Below are positions 16,120 to 24,599 of a stretch of 64,000 bases of DNA, piece by piece (positions within the stretch are counted from its first letter, which is position 1; the number at the start of each line of letters is the position of its first letter). Source of the stretch: Streptomyces gardneri (lineage in GTDB: Bacteria > Actinomycetota > Actinomycetes > Streptomycetales > Streptomycetaceae); NCBI RefSeq assembly GCF_006539185.1, contig NZ_BJMN01000010.1, positions 186,001-250,000 on the forward strand, read 5' to 3'. The position numbers and the translations under genes are program-made. Below the pieces are notes generated by a model that ran no database searches, was not told the origin of the DNA, and worked only from the letters and a program-made list of their open reading frames with translations.

Positions 16120-16704
16120 ATGGAACTTTTGGGAGAGATAGTCGTCGGCCGGCCTCTGTACGTCGTCGCCGTGAAGGAGGAGGCGCAGTTCCTCGACACC
16201 GATCTGCCGGTGCTGCTGACCGGCATGGGCAAGGTGAACGCGGCGAGCGCCCTCGCGACCGTACTCGGCCGGGGGCCGCGGCCCTCCGGGATCGTGAACC
16301 TCGGGACCGCCGGGGCGCTGCGCCCGGGCTACATGGGGACGCACGTCGTCGGCACCGTGCTCCAGCACGACTTCGACGGCGCGTTCCTCGCCACGCTGAC
16401 CGGTGAGACGTACGGCGAGCCGCTGACCCTGCCCGACGGCGGTGACGTGGTCCTGGCCACCGGGGACTCGTTCATCGCGGACGAGGCCTCGAAGGCGCGG
16501 CTCGCGGAGCGGGCGGCGCTCGTCGACATGGAGGGCTACGCGCTGGCCACGGTCGCGCAGCTCGCCGGGGTGCCGCTGCGGATGGTCAAGCACGTCAGCG
16601 ACGAGGCCGGTGACGGCGCGGCCCGCACCTGGCGCGAGTCCGTCGCCGAGTGCGCGCGGGCGCTGGCCGACTGGGCTGCGGCGAACACCCCGTACCGCGT
16701 CTGA
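16120..16704 (+). CDS. Nucleosidase / nucleoside phosphorylase-like protein
   Basis: 194 residues of the purine nucleosidase / MTA-SAH nucleosidase superfamily. LLTGMGKVNAASALATVL (ligand-binding glycine stretch), NLGTAGALRPG and LVDMEGYALATVAQ (Glu of the ribose site) match the family, as does the late VKHVSDEAGDGA with its catalytic Asp. Shorter than MTAN (~230). Start at ATG 16120 lacks a clear ribosome site; GTG 16111 is an alternative. Confidence 0.8.
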   Translation: MELLGEIVVGRPLYVVAVKEEAQFLDTDLPVLLTGMGKVNAASALATVLGRGPRPSGIVNLGTAGALRPGYMGTHVVGTVLQHDFDGAFLATLTGETYGEPLTLPDGGDVVLATGDSFIADEASKARLAERAALVDMEGYALATVAQLAGVPLRMVKHVSDEAGDGAARTWRESVAECARALADWAAANTPYRV

Positions 16705-16711
16705 CGCCGAA

Positions 16712-16760
16712 GACCCTGCACCTGAATCTCGACCTGCACCTGAACCTGACCCTGACCCGC
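16712..16760. repeat. Degenerate CTG-ACC hexamer repeats
   Basis: A short degenerate run built from CCTGCACCTGAA and CTGACC units lies directly after the nucleosidase stop, in the gap before the convergent hydrolase. No function seen. Confidence 0.5.
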
Positions 16761-16834
16761 ACGGTCGGGCGTCGCCGGAGCCTCCAGAGCCGCCCGAGCC
16801 GCGTCAGCGGCCCCGGCGGCTCCCCGCTCACGGA

Positions 16835-18031
16835 TCAGCGGTGCTGGAAGTGGACCTCCGGGTTGCCCGCGGTCGGTCCGTCCAGGACGGGCCGCGCGAG
16901 GCCCCGCAGGTGCCGGTCGAAGAAGGCGGCGACGTACGTCCGGGTGACGGCGACGGCCCGGTCGGCGGGCAGGGTCGGCCCGGGCAGGCCGAACCGGTCC
17001 TGGATCACCGGGTAGTCGGAGAACGTGAAGTGCTCCGCGCCGGCCACGGTGACCCACCGCTTCCAGCCGTCGAGCGTGGGCCACACCCGGTCCCAGCTGG
17101 TGTCCTGCCCGCCGGGGAGGTGCGTGCCGTCATGGGTGCCGAGCATCATGAACGGCCTGCCGCGCAGCCCCTCCGCCGGCAGGTCCTCCCAGAAGGCACC
17201 GTCCATGTTGACCCCGGCGTCGATGCGCGGGTCGGCCGCCATGGCGGTCGCCGCGCTCGCCCCGCCGATCGAGTGGCCCGCCATGCCGACACGGCGCGCG
17301 TCGATGACGCGGGCGTGACGCCAGGCGGGGCGCGGGCCGGTGAGCCGGTCGAGGACGAAGCGCATGTCGGCGGCACGGGTGGAGGTCACCACACTCGCGT
17401 GGACACCTCCCTCGTCCAGCGCCGTGCAGGCGACGCAGGTGAGGGTCCGGCCTCCGGGGACGGAGATGCCGTACGACTCGTAGGCGTGGTCGACGGAGGC
17501 GACGACATAGCCGCGCGAGGCGAGGTCCTCCGCGAGGTGGCTGAGCGTCCAGCGGGAGCCGCCGAAGCCGGGCGAGAGCAGCACGAGCGGATGGCGGCCC
17601 GGGGCGGGCCGGGCGTCGGTCGCACCGTGGGTACGCATCCGGGCCAGCGCGTCGCCCGGGACGGCGTCGCCGACGCCGAGCGCCTCGATCAGCAGCCGCG
17701 CCTCCTCGCCGGTGGCGTACGGGGCGGGGCGCCCCGCCCCAGGCCGCGCGGCCGGGTAATGGAGGGTGACCATCAGCTCACGCCCGACGGCGGTGGGCAC
17801 CCAGGGGTCGGTGCGGGACCGGTCGACGAGCGGCAGGACCGTACGGCCGATGGCGTACGGCCCCGTGGGCGCGGGCAGCGCGGGTCGTGCGGTGTCCGGA
17901 GCGACGGCCGCGGCCGGGGCGGTGGTCGTGACCGGAGCCGCGACGGAGGGGCCCGCCGTGGCGAGGGCAGCGGGTAAGGCGAGGGAACAGGCGAGAACGG
18001 CGGCAGCGGCCGCGCGGGTGAATCGGGTCAT
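16835..18031 (-). CDS. Secreted alpha/beta hydrolase (PAF-acetylhydrolase/lipase-like)
   Basis: 398 residues with a signal peptide (FTRAAAAAVLACSLALPAALA) cleaved near residue 30 and an Ala/Thr-rich spacer. The hydrolase fold has HPLVLLSPGFGGSRW (oxyanion region), a GHSIGG nucleophile elbow, MDGAFW and a late AEHFTFSD carrying the likely catalytic His. The pattern matches the platelet-activating-factor acetylhydrolase/lipase group, exported esterases of broad specificity. Substrate unknown. ATG 18031 chosen since it begins the signal peptide. Confidence 0.88.
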   Translation of the reverse strand: MTRFTRAAAAAVLACSLALPAALATAGPSVAAPVTTTAPAAAVAPDTARPALPAPTGPYAIGRTVLPLVDRSRTDPWVPTAVGRELMVTLHYPAARPGAGRPAPYATGEEARLLIEALGVGDAVPGDALARMRTHGATDARPAPGRHPLVLLSPGFGGSRWTLSHLAEDLASRGYVVASVDHAYESYGISVPGGRTLTCVACTALDEGGVHASVVTSTRAADMRFVLDRLTGPRPAWRHARVIDARRVGMAGHSIGGASAATAMAADPRIDAGVNMDGAFWEDLPAEGLRGRPFMMLGTHDGTHLPGGQDTSWDRVWPTLDGWKRWVTVAGAEHFTFSDYPVIQDRFGLPGPTLPADRAVAVTRTYVAAFFDRHLRGLARPVLDGPTAGNPEVHFQHR

Positions 18032-18193
18032 GCGTCGCACGCTAGAGGCGACGGCCGGGACGGCGCGTCCTCCCACAGGCGCATGTCCGGTCAGACCGAC
18101 GGCTGACCCGCGCGCCCGACGGCCCGTCCGGCCGTCTGTCCTCAACTCCCCTCCCCCCGGGGCGTGCTGGCGCTCCCACCTGCCGGGACGGCC

Positions 18194-18224
18194 TTGACAG
18201 CGCAGAAGCCCGCCTGCCTATGGT
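18194..18224 (+). promoter_or_regulatory. Promoter for the leader peptide / monooxygenase operon
   Basis: TTGACA (18194-18199) and TATGGT (18219-18224), 19 bp apart, read toward the leader peptide. Between 18225 and 18328 there are GGACGGCCA direct repeats but no recognised riboswitch. Confidence 0.55.
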
Positions 18225-18328
18225 GAGACGTTCCTTCCCGGAACCAGGACGGCCAGGACGGCCAGTTCAGCCAAGGTGACCGGGGACGGAGCGGGACGCC
18301 ATGGGGCCGGAGTCGAGGGGAGGCGCAC

Positions 18329-18448
18329 GTGCACGCAGCGAACGCGACGCCGCGCGGCCCCGTCCGGTCGGGGGCGCCGCTCGTCTGCCGACGGCACGTC
18401 GACTTCTGCCGTACCTCCTCGGCCATCTGTCCTTCCGTCAGCGCCTGA
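18329..18448 (+). CDS. Cysteine-containing regulatory leader peptide
   Basis: 39-codon reading frame: GTG start with GGGGAGG 6 nt upstream, three Cys codons at positions 20, 27 and 34, and the core CRRHVDFCRTSSAIC. The R-R-H-V-D core recalls short leader peptides found before sulphur-assimilation genes in Streptomyces (family knowledge from memory). GTCCTTCCG (18429-18437), which overlaps the last Cys codon, is perfectly complementary to CGGAAGGAC (18555-18563), the ribosome site of the downstream monooxygenase. Stalling on Cys codons would free that site, suggesting induction under cysteine shortage. Mechanism inferred. Confidence 0.75.
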   Translation: MHAANATPRGPVRSGAPLVCRRHVDFCRTSSAICPSVSA

Positions 18449-18570
18449 ACCCGCCCCGCGTGGGTCCGCGCGTTCCGTGACGTCCCGTCGCCCGGCCGCA
18501 CGCCGGCGCGCCTCCGCGCGCCCGTGTCCGTGCCCGCCGCACGCTCCCGTCTTCCGGAAGGACTCCTCCG

Positions 18571-19713
18571 ATGCCTCGCCCTGCCCTGCGCCTGGCCGTC
18601 GAACTCGACGGCGACGGTGCCCATCCGGCCGCGTGGCGCCGTGCCGCGCACGCCCCCGCCGAGCTGCTGACCCCGCGGCGGATCGCCCGGACCGCGGCCG
18701 CCGCCGAGAACGCCGGATTCACCCTCGTCACCCTGGACGACTCGATCCTGCCGCCGTCCTCCGGCGCCGGCCCCGTCGGACGGATCGGCGCGGTCGAGCG
18801 CGCCGCCTTCGTCGCCGCGGCGACGAGCGTCGTCGGGGTGGCCCCCGTGGTCGCCACCACCTACGCCGAACCGTTCCACGTCTCCTCGCAGCTCTCCTCC
18901 CTCGACCACGTCTCGGCCGGGCGCGCCGGCTGGGTGGTGGGCACCGAAGAGGACCCGACGGCCGCGCGGGCCTGGGGCCGTCCCCTCGTCGAGGGCCCCG
19001 AGGCCCTGGCCCGCGAGGCACGCGACGGGCTACGGGTCGTGCGCGACCTCTGGGACTCGTGGGAGGACGACGCGGTGATCCGGTCCGTGGCCACGAGCCG
19101 CTACCTGGACCGCGAACGGCTCCACGCCATCGACTTCGAGGGCGAGACGTACTCCGTGAAGGGCCCGTCCATCGTGCCGCGCCCCCCGCAGGGCCGCCCC
19201 GTGGTCCTCGCCCGCCAGGACCTCGTCCCGGCCGAACTGACCGATGTGGCCCTGGTCGGTGGCACGACCGCGGCGGAGACCGGCGCGGCAGGCGAGGCGG
19301 CGAAGGCCGCCGGCGTGCCGCTGGCCTTCGCCGAGATCGAGGTGGCCCTCGACACCCCCCGTGAGTCGGCCCGGGAGCGGATCGCCGATCTGGAGCGCTA
19401 CTCCCCCTGGGAGGAACGCCCCGACCGGCTCCGGTACTCGGGTTCCGCCGAGGGTCTTGTGGCCCTCCTGGCGGAGCTCGCCGCGCACGTCGACGGTGTG
19501 CGGCTGCTGCCGCTGGTCCTCGACGAGGACCTGTCGGTGCTCTCCCGCCTCGTCCTGCCCGAGCTGTTCGTCCGACGGCTCGCGACGCGCCCGCTGCCGG
19601 GCACCACCCTCCGTACCTCCCTGGGGCTTCCCCGGCCCGTCAGCCGGTTCGCGACCGACACCGACGCCGTCAGCGCCACCCCCGCCGCTCTCGTCCGGGA
19701 GGAGACCCGATGA
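18571..19713 (+). CDS. LLM-class flavin-dependent oxidoreductase
   Basis: 380-residue bacterial luciferase-like monooxygenase. Family signs are AENAGFTLVTLDD, SSLDHVSAGRAGWVVGT and YSVKGPSIVPRPPQGRPVV. It is followed with a 4-bp overlap (ATGA) by a second FMN-dependent monooxygenase, so the two are co-translated. Enzymes of this class cleave alkanesulfonates, dibenzothiophene sulfones or similar. The leader peptide and presumed Cys control point to sulphur scavenging. GGAAGGA ribosome site 8 nt upstream, itself part of the anti-SD pairing. The C-terminal ~60 residues are less conserved. Confidence 0.88.
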   Translation: MPRPALRLAVELDGDGAHPAAWRRAAHAPAELLTPRRIARTAAAAENAGFTLVTLDDSILPPSSGAGPVGRIGAVERAAFVAAATSVVGVAPVVATTYAEPFHVSSQLSSLDHVSAGRAGWVVGTEEDPTAARAWGRPLVEGPEALAREARDGLRVVRDLWDSWEDDAVIRSVATSRYLDRERLHAIDFEGETYSVKGPSIVPRPPQGRPVVLARQDLVPAELTDVALVGGTTAAETGAAGEAAKAAGVPLAFAEIEVALDTPRESARERIADLERYSPWEERPDRLRYSGSAEGLVALLAELAAHVDGVRLLPLVLDEDLSVLSRLVLPELFVRRLATRPLPGTTLRTSLGLPRPVSRFATDTDAVSATPAALVREETR

Positions 19714-21074
19714 CCCGCACCGATCCCACCGACGTCCCTCGTCCGGACGCCCAGCTGCACTTCGGCGTGTTCTTCCAGGGGGTCAACCACTGGACGATCT
19801 GGTCGGACCCGGCGAGCGGTTCGCAGATCGATCCGGCCTCGTTCCTCCGGGTGGCACGGACCGCCGAGCGAGGGCTTTTCGACGCCTTCTTCCTCGGCGA
19901 CGGTCAGCGGCTGCGCGAGTCGGAGGGCGGCATCCACGAACTCGACGTCGCGGGGCGCCCGGACTCGATCACCCAGCTGTCGGCACTCGCCGCCGCAACC
20001 GACCGCATCGGTCTGGTCTCCACCTCCAACACCACCTACAACGAGCCGGCCGACCTCGCCCGGCGCCTCGCGGGCCTCGACCTGCTCTCCGGCGGCCGGG
20101 CCGGCTGGAACATGGTGACCACGCACAACGCCTGGACCGGGGAGAACTTCCGGCGCGGCGGATTCCTCGACCACGCCGACCGCTACACGCGCGCCGAGGA
20201 GTTCCTCACCGTGGCACGCTCCGTGTGGAACGGCTGGTCGGAGGAGGCGGTGGCCGCGTCCGCCGACGCGCGCTCCTGGTCGGTGCCGGGGGCGGTGGGT
20301 CGCGTACGGTCGCGCGGGGCGCACTTCGACGTCGATCTCGCGCCGACCCTGCCGCGCAGCACTCAGGGCCACCCGGTGATCTTCCAGGCCGGGGACTCCG
20401 GTGAGGGCCGGGACTTCGGCGCCCGGAACGCGGACGTGATCTTCTCCGCGCACGGTCTGGACTTCGACGACGCCCTGGGCTTCGCCGAGGACGTCCGCCG
20501 GCGGCTGCGGGCGGTCGGGCGGCCCGAGGACGCGCTGCGGATCCTGCCGGGTACGGAGATCATCATCGGGGCGACGGAGAAGGAGGCGGAGGAGAAGGCC
20601 CGCTGGGTCCGCCTCGAACAGGTCACTCCCGCCGTCGCCCTCGGCATCGCGGGCCGGCTGTGGAACATCGACCTGTCGGGGCGGGACGCCGACGGCCCCC
20701 TGCCGGCCGAGGATCCCGTGATCGTCGAGTACACCGGGAAGTTCGGGTCGAGCAGGTTCAGGGACACCCTGGCGACGGTCGCCGAATGGCGGGCGAAGGC
20801 GGAGGCCAACGGCTGGTCGCTGCGGGAGGCCGTGATCGAACTCGGCCCGCAGCGCGGGCATGTGGGCACGCCGGCGGGACTCGCGGAGAAGTTCGCGCGC
20901 TTCGTCCGGTACGGCGCGGTCGACGGCTTCAACGTCTCGCCGTACCTGGTGCCGGAGGGGCTCGACGACATCGTGGACCTGCTCGTTCCCGCGCTCCAGG
21001 AGCGCGGGGTGTACCGGACCGCGTACACGGGGACGACGCTCCGCGAGCATCTGGGACTCGCACCGGTGGAGTAG
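19710..21074 (+). CDS. NtaA/SnaA/DszA-family FMN-dependent monooxygenase
   Basis: 454 residues. LHFGVFFQGVNHWTIW, DAFFLGDGQRL, STSNTTYNEPADLARRLA, GRAGWNMVTTHN and HPVIFQAGDSGEGRDFGA are hallmarks of the NtaA/SnaA/DszA group. These enzymes use reduced FMN supplied by a separate flavin reductase, which is not encoded here. Coupled to the upstream LLM gene. Probable role in oxidative release of sulphur or nitrogen from small organics; the exact substrate is open. Confidence 0.92.
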   Translation: MTRTDPTDVPRPDAQLHFGVFFQGVNHWTIWSDPASGSQIDPASFLRVARTAERGLFDAFFLGDGQRLRESEGGIHELDVAGRPDSITQLSALAAATDRIGLVSTSNTTYNEPADLARRLAGLDLLSGGRAGWNMVTTHNAWTGENFRRGGFLDHADRYTRAEEFLTVARSVWNGWSEEAVAASADARSWSVPGAVGRVRSRGAHFDVDLAPTLPRSTQGHPVIFQAGDSGEGRDFGARNADVIFSAHGLDFDDALGFAEDVRRRLRAVGRPEDALRILPGTEIIIGATEKEAEEKARWVRLEQVTPAVALGIAGRLWNIDLSGRDADGPLPAEDPVIVEYTGKFGSSRFRDTLATVAEWRAKAEANGWSLREAVIELGPQRGHVGTPAGLAEKFARFVRYGAVDGFNVSPYLVPEGLDDIVDLLVPALQERGVYRTAYTGTTLREHLGLAPVE

Positions 21075-21168
21075 CGGGCGGGTGTGGGGGCGCGGCGTCC
21101 GATCCCGCCCCCACGCCACGCCCCCCGCCTCGCGCCCCCACCTCACACGCCCCCCCTGGCGTGCCCCA

Positions 21169-21269
21169 CCCCCTCGTGCCACCCCCTCGTGCCGGCCCCT
21201 CATGCCGGCCCCCTCTCATGCCGGCCCCCCTCATGCCGGCTCCCCTCATGCCGGCTCCCCCTCGTACCG
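21169..21269. repeat. Degenerate 13-16 bp tandem repeats
   Basis: About seven units of the form CCCCTCATGCCGG (variants with CTCGTGCC) fill the gap between the monooxygenase and the convergent hydrolase. Unit length varies, so it is not a CRISPR. The remainder of 21075-21168 is C-rich and featureless. Confidence 0.75.
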
Positions 21270-21279
21270 CCTCGCGGGC

Positions 21280-23205
21280 TCAGCCGAGGGGCAGTTCCAG
21301 GAACGACGGCTCGCCCTCCGGTGAGCCGAAGGCGGTCTGCGTCCAGGTGATGGAGGCCCCGCCGTAGAGCGGGTCCATGCTGTCGACGACCAGCATCAGC
21401 CGGTGGCCCGCGGGGATGTCGTACGCGGCGGCCTGGAGGTTCCAGGTCACGGTGGCGTCCTGTTCGGGCGTCAGGCCGTACACGTTGAGCGGTTCGTGGC
21501 TGATGATCCGGGCCGTCTCGTCCTCGGCGACGTCCAGGAGGTGCGCGACGAGCCCCGCCGACGTGGCGGTGGAGCGGACCGTGAGTCGCAGGCGCGGGAT
21601 CCCCCGGACGCGGCGGCCCGTCGGCCCCTCCCCCTCGGGTGCGAGGAGCGGCTCCGTCGCCCAGGCCACGGCGTGCCGACGGTCGATCTTGCGGGTGTCG
21701 TAGATCTTGGGGTTGCCGCGCCACTCCGCCTGGCCGGTCTTCATGAGCGGCAGGTCCATGGCGGTGGCCTCGGTGTCCACCCCCGCGACGAAGGCGCGGC
21801 TCCAGCCGGTCCCCTCCGGCGGTGCCGGCTCCTCGGCGGCGCGCGGGACGAGCAGGCCGTCGGCGCCGCGGGCCCCGTCGCCGGTGAGGCCGAACACCTC
21901 GACGCCGGTGGTGACCTGGCTCCAGTCGGCGCGGGTCTCGCGGACGGCCGGTTCGACGATCCGGTTCTCCCCGGTCGGTTCGCCGGTGCCGGGGTCCGTG
22001 ACCGGTTCCGTGACGTAGGTGAACATCACCTGGCCGGCGACGTTCTCCCACTCCTCGACCCCGTTGTGCTCGCCCTTGAGGTGATGGTCGAGCCAGGCGT
22101 ACGCCTCCTCCATGGGGACGTTGGCCTTGCGGGGTTCCGTACCGATGAGCGCCGGTCCCTCGGGGGCGGCGTGGTCGCCGATCCAGAGATTGAGCCGCTT
22201 GGGCACCCGCAGGCCCTCGAAGGTCGTCAGGACCTGGTTGACCGGGAAGAGGCTCTCGTGCCAGGTGTTGGAGAAGAAGGTGGGCGTCTCGTTCTCGTTG
22301 GTGAGCGGCAGATACGACTCGGGGGAGCGCTTGCGGCCCCACCTGACGACCTCGTCCAGATTCCGGTCCGCCTGGAAGTCGGCGAGGATCCGCTGGTTCT
22401 CCTCGTCGAACTTCTCCTCGACCGGACCGCCGGTGAGCGCGAGCAGTGCCTTCACCGCCGCGAGGTGACGGGTCTCGTTGTCGTAGAGGCTGGTGGCGAG
22501 GTTGCCCCAGGTGCTGAGGGCGGCGACGGCGGAGACGCGGCCGTCGTGGGCGGCGACGAGCTGGCTGATGCCGGAGCCGTAGGACTCGCCGAGGAATCCG
22601 ATGGTGCTCGGGGCGAGGTGCTCGACGGCGAAGTCGATGACGGCCGAGCCGTCGGCCCAGTCGTGGGGCCCGGCGACGTCGACGAGGCCTTCGGAGGTGG
22701 AGGGCAGTCCGGGGATGCCGAGACCGCGGGGCGTGTACGCGAGGACGTGGTAGCCCCTGCGCGCCAGGCTGAGGTACGCCCAGAGGAACAGCGGCCAGCC
22801 GTAGGGCGTCCAGCCCGCCGGGACGACGACGAGCGGGTGCGGGCCGGGGCCGAGCTGCCGGAGGCTGAAGGCGGAGAGCCGGATGCCGTCGGTGGACTCG
22901 ATGCGGTGGTACGCGGGCAGCGCCACGCCGCGGACCTCCTCGACGTGCGCGGCGAGTTCGGCCGGGAGCAGCGTGTCGGCGCTCGCCAGGCCGGGGGTGC
23001 CGCCGCCGAGGAGTGCGGTGGCGAGGGTCTGGCCGAGGCGGACGGCGTCGGGGTTCACGGTTCCGTCGGCGGCCCAGAGACCGCTTGCGCCGCTTCCCGC
23101 GATGCGGGCGGTGTCGGCGGCGGTGAGGCCCACCGTGCCGTCCGGGAAGCCGGGGAAGTCTTCGGACGAGCCGGTGGTGAAGGGGTTGTCCTGGGGCACG
23201 TGCAC
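21280..23205 (-). CDS. CocE/NonD-family hydrolase (X-Pro dipeptidyl-peptidase-like)
   Basis: 641-residue serine hydrolase. The N-terminal ~120 residues precede an S15/CocE catalytic domain: HPLVVVPAGWTPYGWPLFL, GFLGESYGSGISQLVAAHDG (nucleophile GESYG) and a late catalytic triad region. A C-terminal jelly-roll domain (LRLTVRSTATSAGLVAHLLDV...GHRLMLVVDS) is typical of cocaine-esterase-like enzymes. No signal peptide. GTG 23205 with AGAGGA 6 nt upstream; GTG 23199 also possible. The upstream 178 bp holds a CCTCA-N4-TGAGG dyad (23258-23271), possibly an operator. Confidence 0.9.
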   Translation of the reverse strand: MHVPQDNPFTTGSSEDFPGFPDGTVGLTAADTARIAGSGASGLWAADGTVNPDAVRLGQTLATALLGGGTPGLASADTLLPAELAAHVEEVRGVALPAYHRIESTDGIRLSAFSLRQLGPGPHPLVVVPAGWTPYGWPLFLWAYLSLARRGYHVLAYTPRGLGIPGLPSTSEGLVDVAGPHDWADGSAVIDFAVEHLAPSTIGFLGESYGSGISQLVAAHDGRVSAVAALSTWGNLATSLYDNETRHLAAVKALLALTGGPVEEKFDEENQRILADFQADRNLDEVVRWGRKRSPESYLPLTNENETPTFFSNTWHESLFPVNQVLTTFEGLRVPKRLNLWIGDHAAPEGPALIGTEPRKANVPMEEAYAWLDHHLKGEHNGVEEWENVAGQVMFTYVTEPVTDPGTGEPTGENRIVEPAVRETRADWSQVTTGVEVFGLTGDGARGADGLLVPRAAEEPAPPEGTGWSRAFVAGVDTEATAMDLPLMKTGQAEWRGNPKIYDTRKIDRRHAVAWATEPLLAPEGEGPTGRRVRGIPRLRLTVRSTATSAGLVAHLLDVAEDETARIISHEPLNVYGLTPEQDATVTWNLQAAAYDIPAGHRLMLVVDSMDPLYGGASITWTQTAFGSPEGEPSFLELPLG

Positions 23206-23383
23206 CCGTTCCTCTCGAGTGGACTGCAGACTGTCCGCGCTGCGGACGGTCGCAAGCCTCACGTATGAGGGCCGGAGCGGCCAGAGCGCACGAACGGCGC
23301 ACGTGTCGCGTAACCGTGCGGGAACGACACAAGCCGCCCCGAACTTGATGTTTGGGGGCGCCGATCGCGGTACGGAGAGGGGT

Positions 23384-24580
23384 TCAGGAGGTGGGTCGGA
23401 CGGGCTCGGGCGGGCGGCTGGGCTCGGGAGGGTTGCCGGGCTCGGCGGAGTCGCCGGGATGGGGCGGGCGGACGGGTTCGGGCCGGCGGACGACGAGCAG
23501 CGCTGCGACGTCGTCGTCGAGGCCGTCGACTCCGTACGCGGCGAGATCGCGGTGGAGGATGCCCGGCAGCTCGGCGTCCGGTTCCCGGGCCCAGCCGCGC
23601 AGACGCAGCTCCAGCGGGTAGAAGGTGCCGGCGCGGTCGCGGGTCTCGCTGACACCGTCCGTGAAGAGGAGCATCCGGTCCCCCGGGCCGAAGGGCACCT
23701 CCTCGATCCGGTGGTGGTTCTCCGCGAGGCCCGCGAGGTTGACGGGGAGGGAGGGGTCGGCGAATTCGACCGGAGTGACCTCGGCCCCGCGCTGGAGCAG
23801 GGGGGCGGGGTGGCCGCAGCTGAGGAGGCGGGCGATGTCCCGGTCGTCGGGGAGTTCCACGAGGACGACGGTGGCGAACCGTTCGGCGGCGTCGGATTCG
23901 GGGTCCCAGCCGCCATAGCGGGTCAGGCCCTCGTCGAGTGTGTCGGCGAGCGTGGCGAGGTCGGGGGCCGTGTTGACGGTGGCCCGGAAGGAGCCCAGCA
24001 GGACGGAGGCGGTCTCGACGGCGCCGAGGCCCTTGCCCTGGACGTCGCCGAGCATGATCCGTACGGCTCCGGGGACCCGGACGGCCTCGTAGAAGTCGCC
24101 GCCGATCCGGGCCTTGGCGGCTGCGGCGACGTACAGCAGGTGCAGGTCGAAGCGGCCGAGCCGGTCGGGCAGGGGGCGCAGGACGACGCGCTGGACGACC
24201 TCGGCGACGGCGGTGACCTCGCGGAGGTCCCGCTCGTAGCGGGTGCGGACATGGCTGACCCAGGCCGCGCAGGCGGTGACCAGGACCAGGAACACCTCGC
24301 TCGCGAGGAGATCCGGGACGAGGGCCTCGTCCCGGCCGAGGTGCAGCAGGGCGCGGACCACCATGGCGAGCAGCCCGATGCCGATGGTCCCGCGCACGCT
24401 CCAGGTGACGGCCGCGAGGGCGGGCGCGGCGATGAGGAAGCGCTCGAAGCGCTCCTTGTCGGGGGTGAGGACATCGGCGGCGGCTGTCACGGCGAGGACC
24501 AGGAAGGGCAGGGCGCGACCAAGATTGAACTGTGTGCGCTCCGCCTTGCCGGGCGGGCGCCGGTGGCCGGAGTCGGGCAT
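23384..24580 (-). CDS. Membrane-anchored SpoIIE PP2C protein phosphatase
   Basis: 398 residues. Three or four hydrophobic helices occupy residues ~25-110. A linker follows and then the PP2C domain: RIGGDFYEA, IMLGDVQGKG, MLLFTDGVSE and LDDDVAALLV. The C-terminus is a Pro/Glu-rich tail (PPHPGDSAEPGNPPEPSRPPEP). The catalytic Asp residues are intact. Third SpoIIE phosphatase in 25 kb. Signal and substrate unknown. Downstream of the MFS gene on the same strand but separated by no shared promoter evidence. Confidence 0.9.
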   Translation of the reverse strand: MPDSGHRRPPGKAERTQFNLGRALPFLVLAVTAAADVLTPDKERFERFLIAAPALAAVTWSVRGTIGIGLLAMVVRALLHLGRDEALVPDLLASEVFLVLVTACAAWVSHVRTRYERDLREVTAVAEVVQRVVLRPLPDRLGRFDLHLLYVAAAAKARIGGDFYEAVRVPGAVRIMLGDVQGKGLGAVETASVLLGSFRATVNTAPDLATLADTLDEGLTRYGGWDPESDAAERFATVVLVELPDDRDIARLLSCGHPAPLLQRGAEVTPVEFADPSLPVNLAGLAENHHRIEEVPFGPGDRMLLFTDGVSETRDRAGTFYPLELRLRGWAREPDAELPGILHRDLAAYGVDGLDDDVAALLVVRRPEPVRPPHPGDSAEPGNPPEPSRPPEPVRPTS

Positions 24581-24599
24581 TTCGTGATCGTACGCAGAA

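Noticed and set aside
21169..21269. Possible CRISPR array
   Set aside because: Units vary in length, have no unique spacers and no cas genes are near.
23206..23383. Additional small gene in the gap above the CocE hydrolase
   Set aside because: Short frames exist but have no ribosome site or plausible composition; only a dyad at 23258-23271 was retained as a possible operator.
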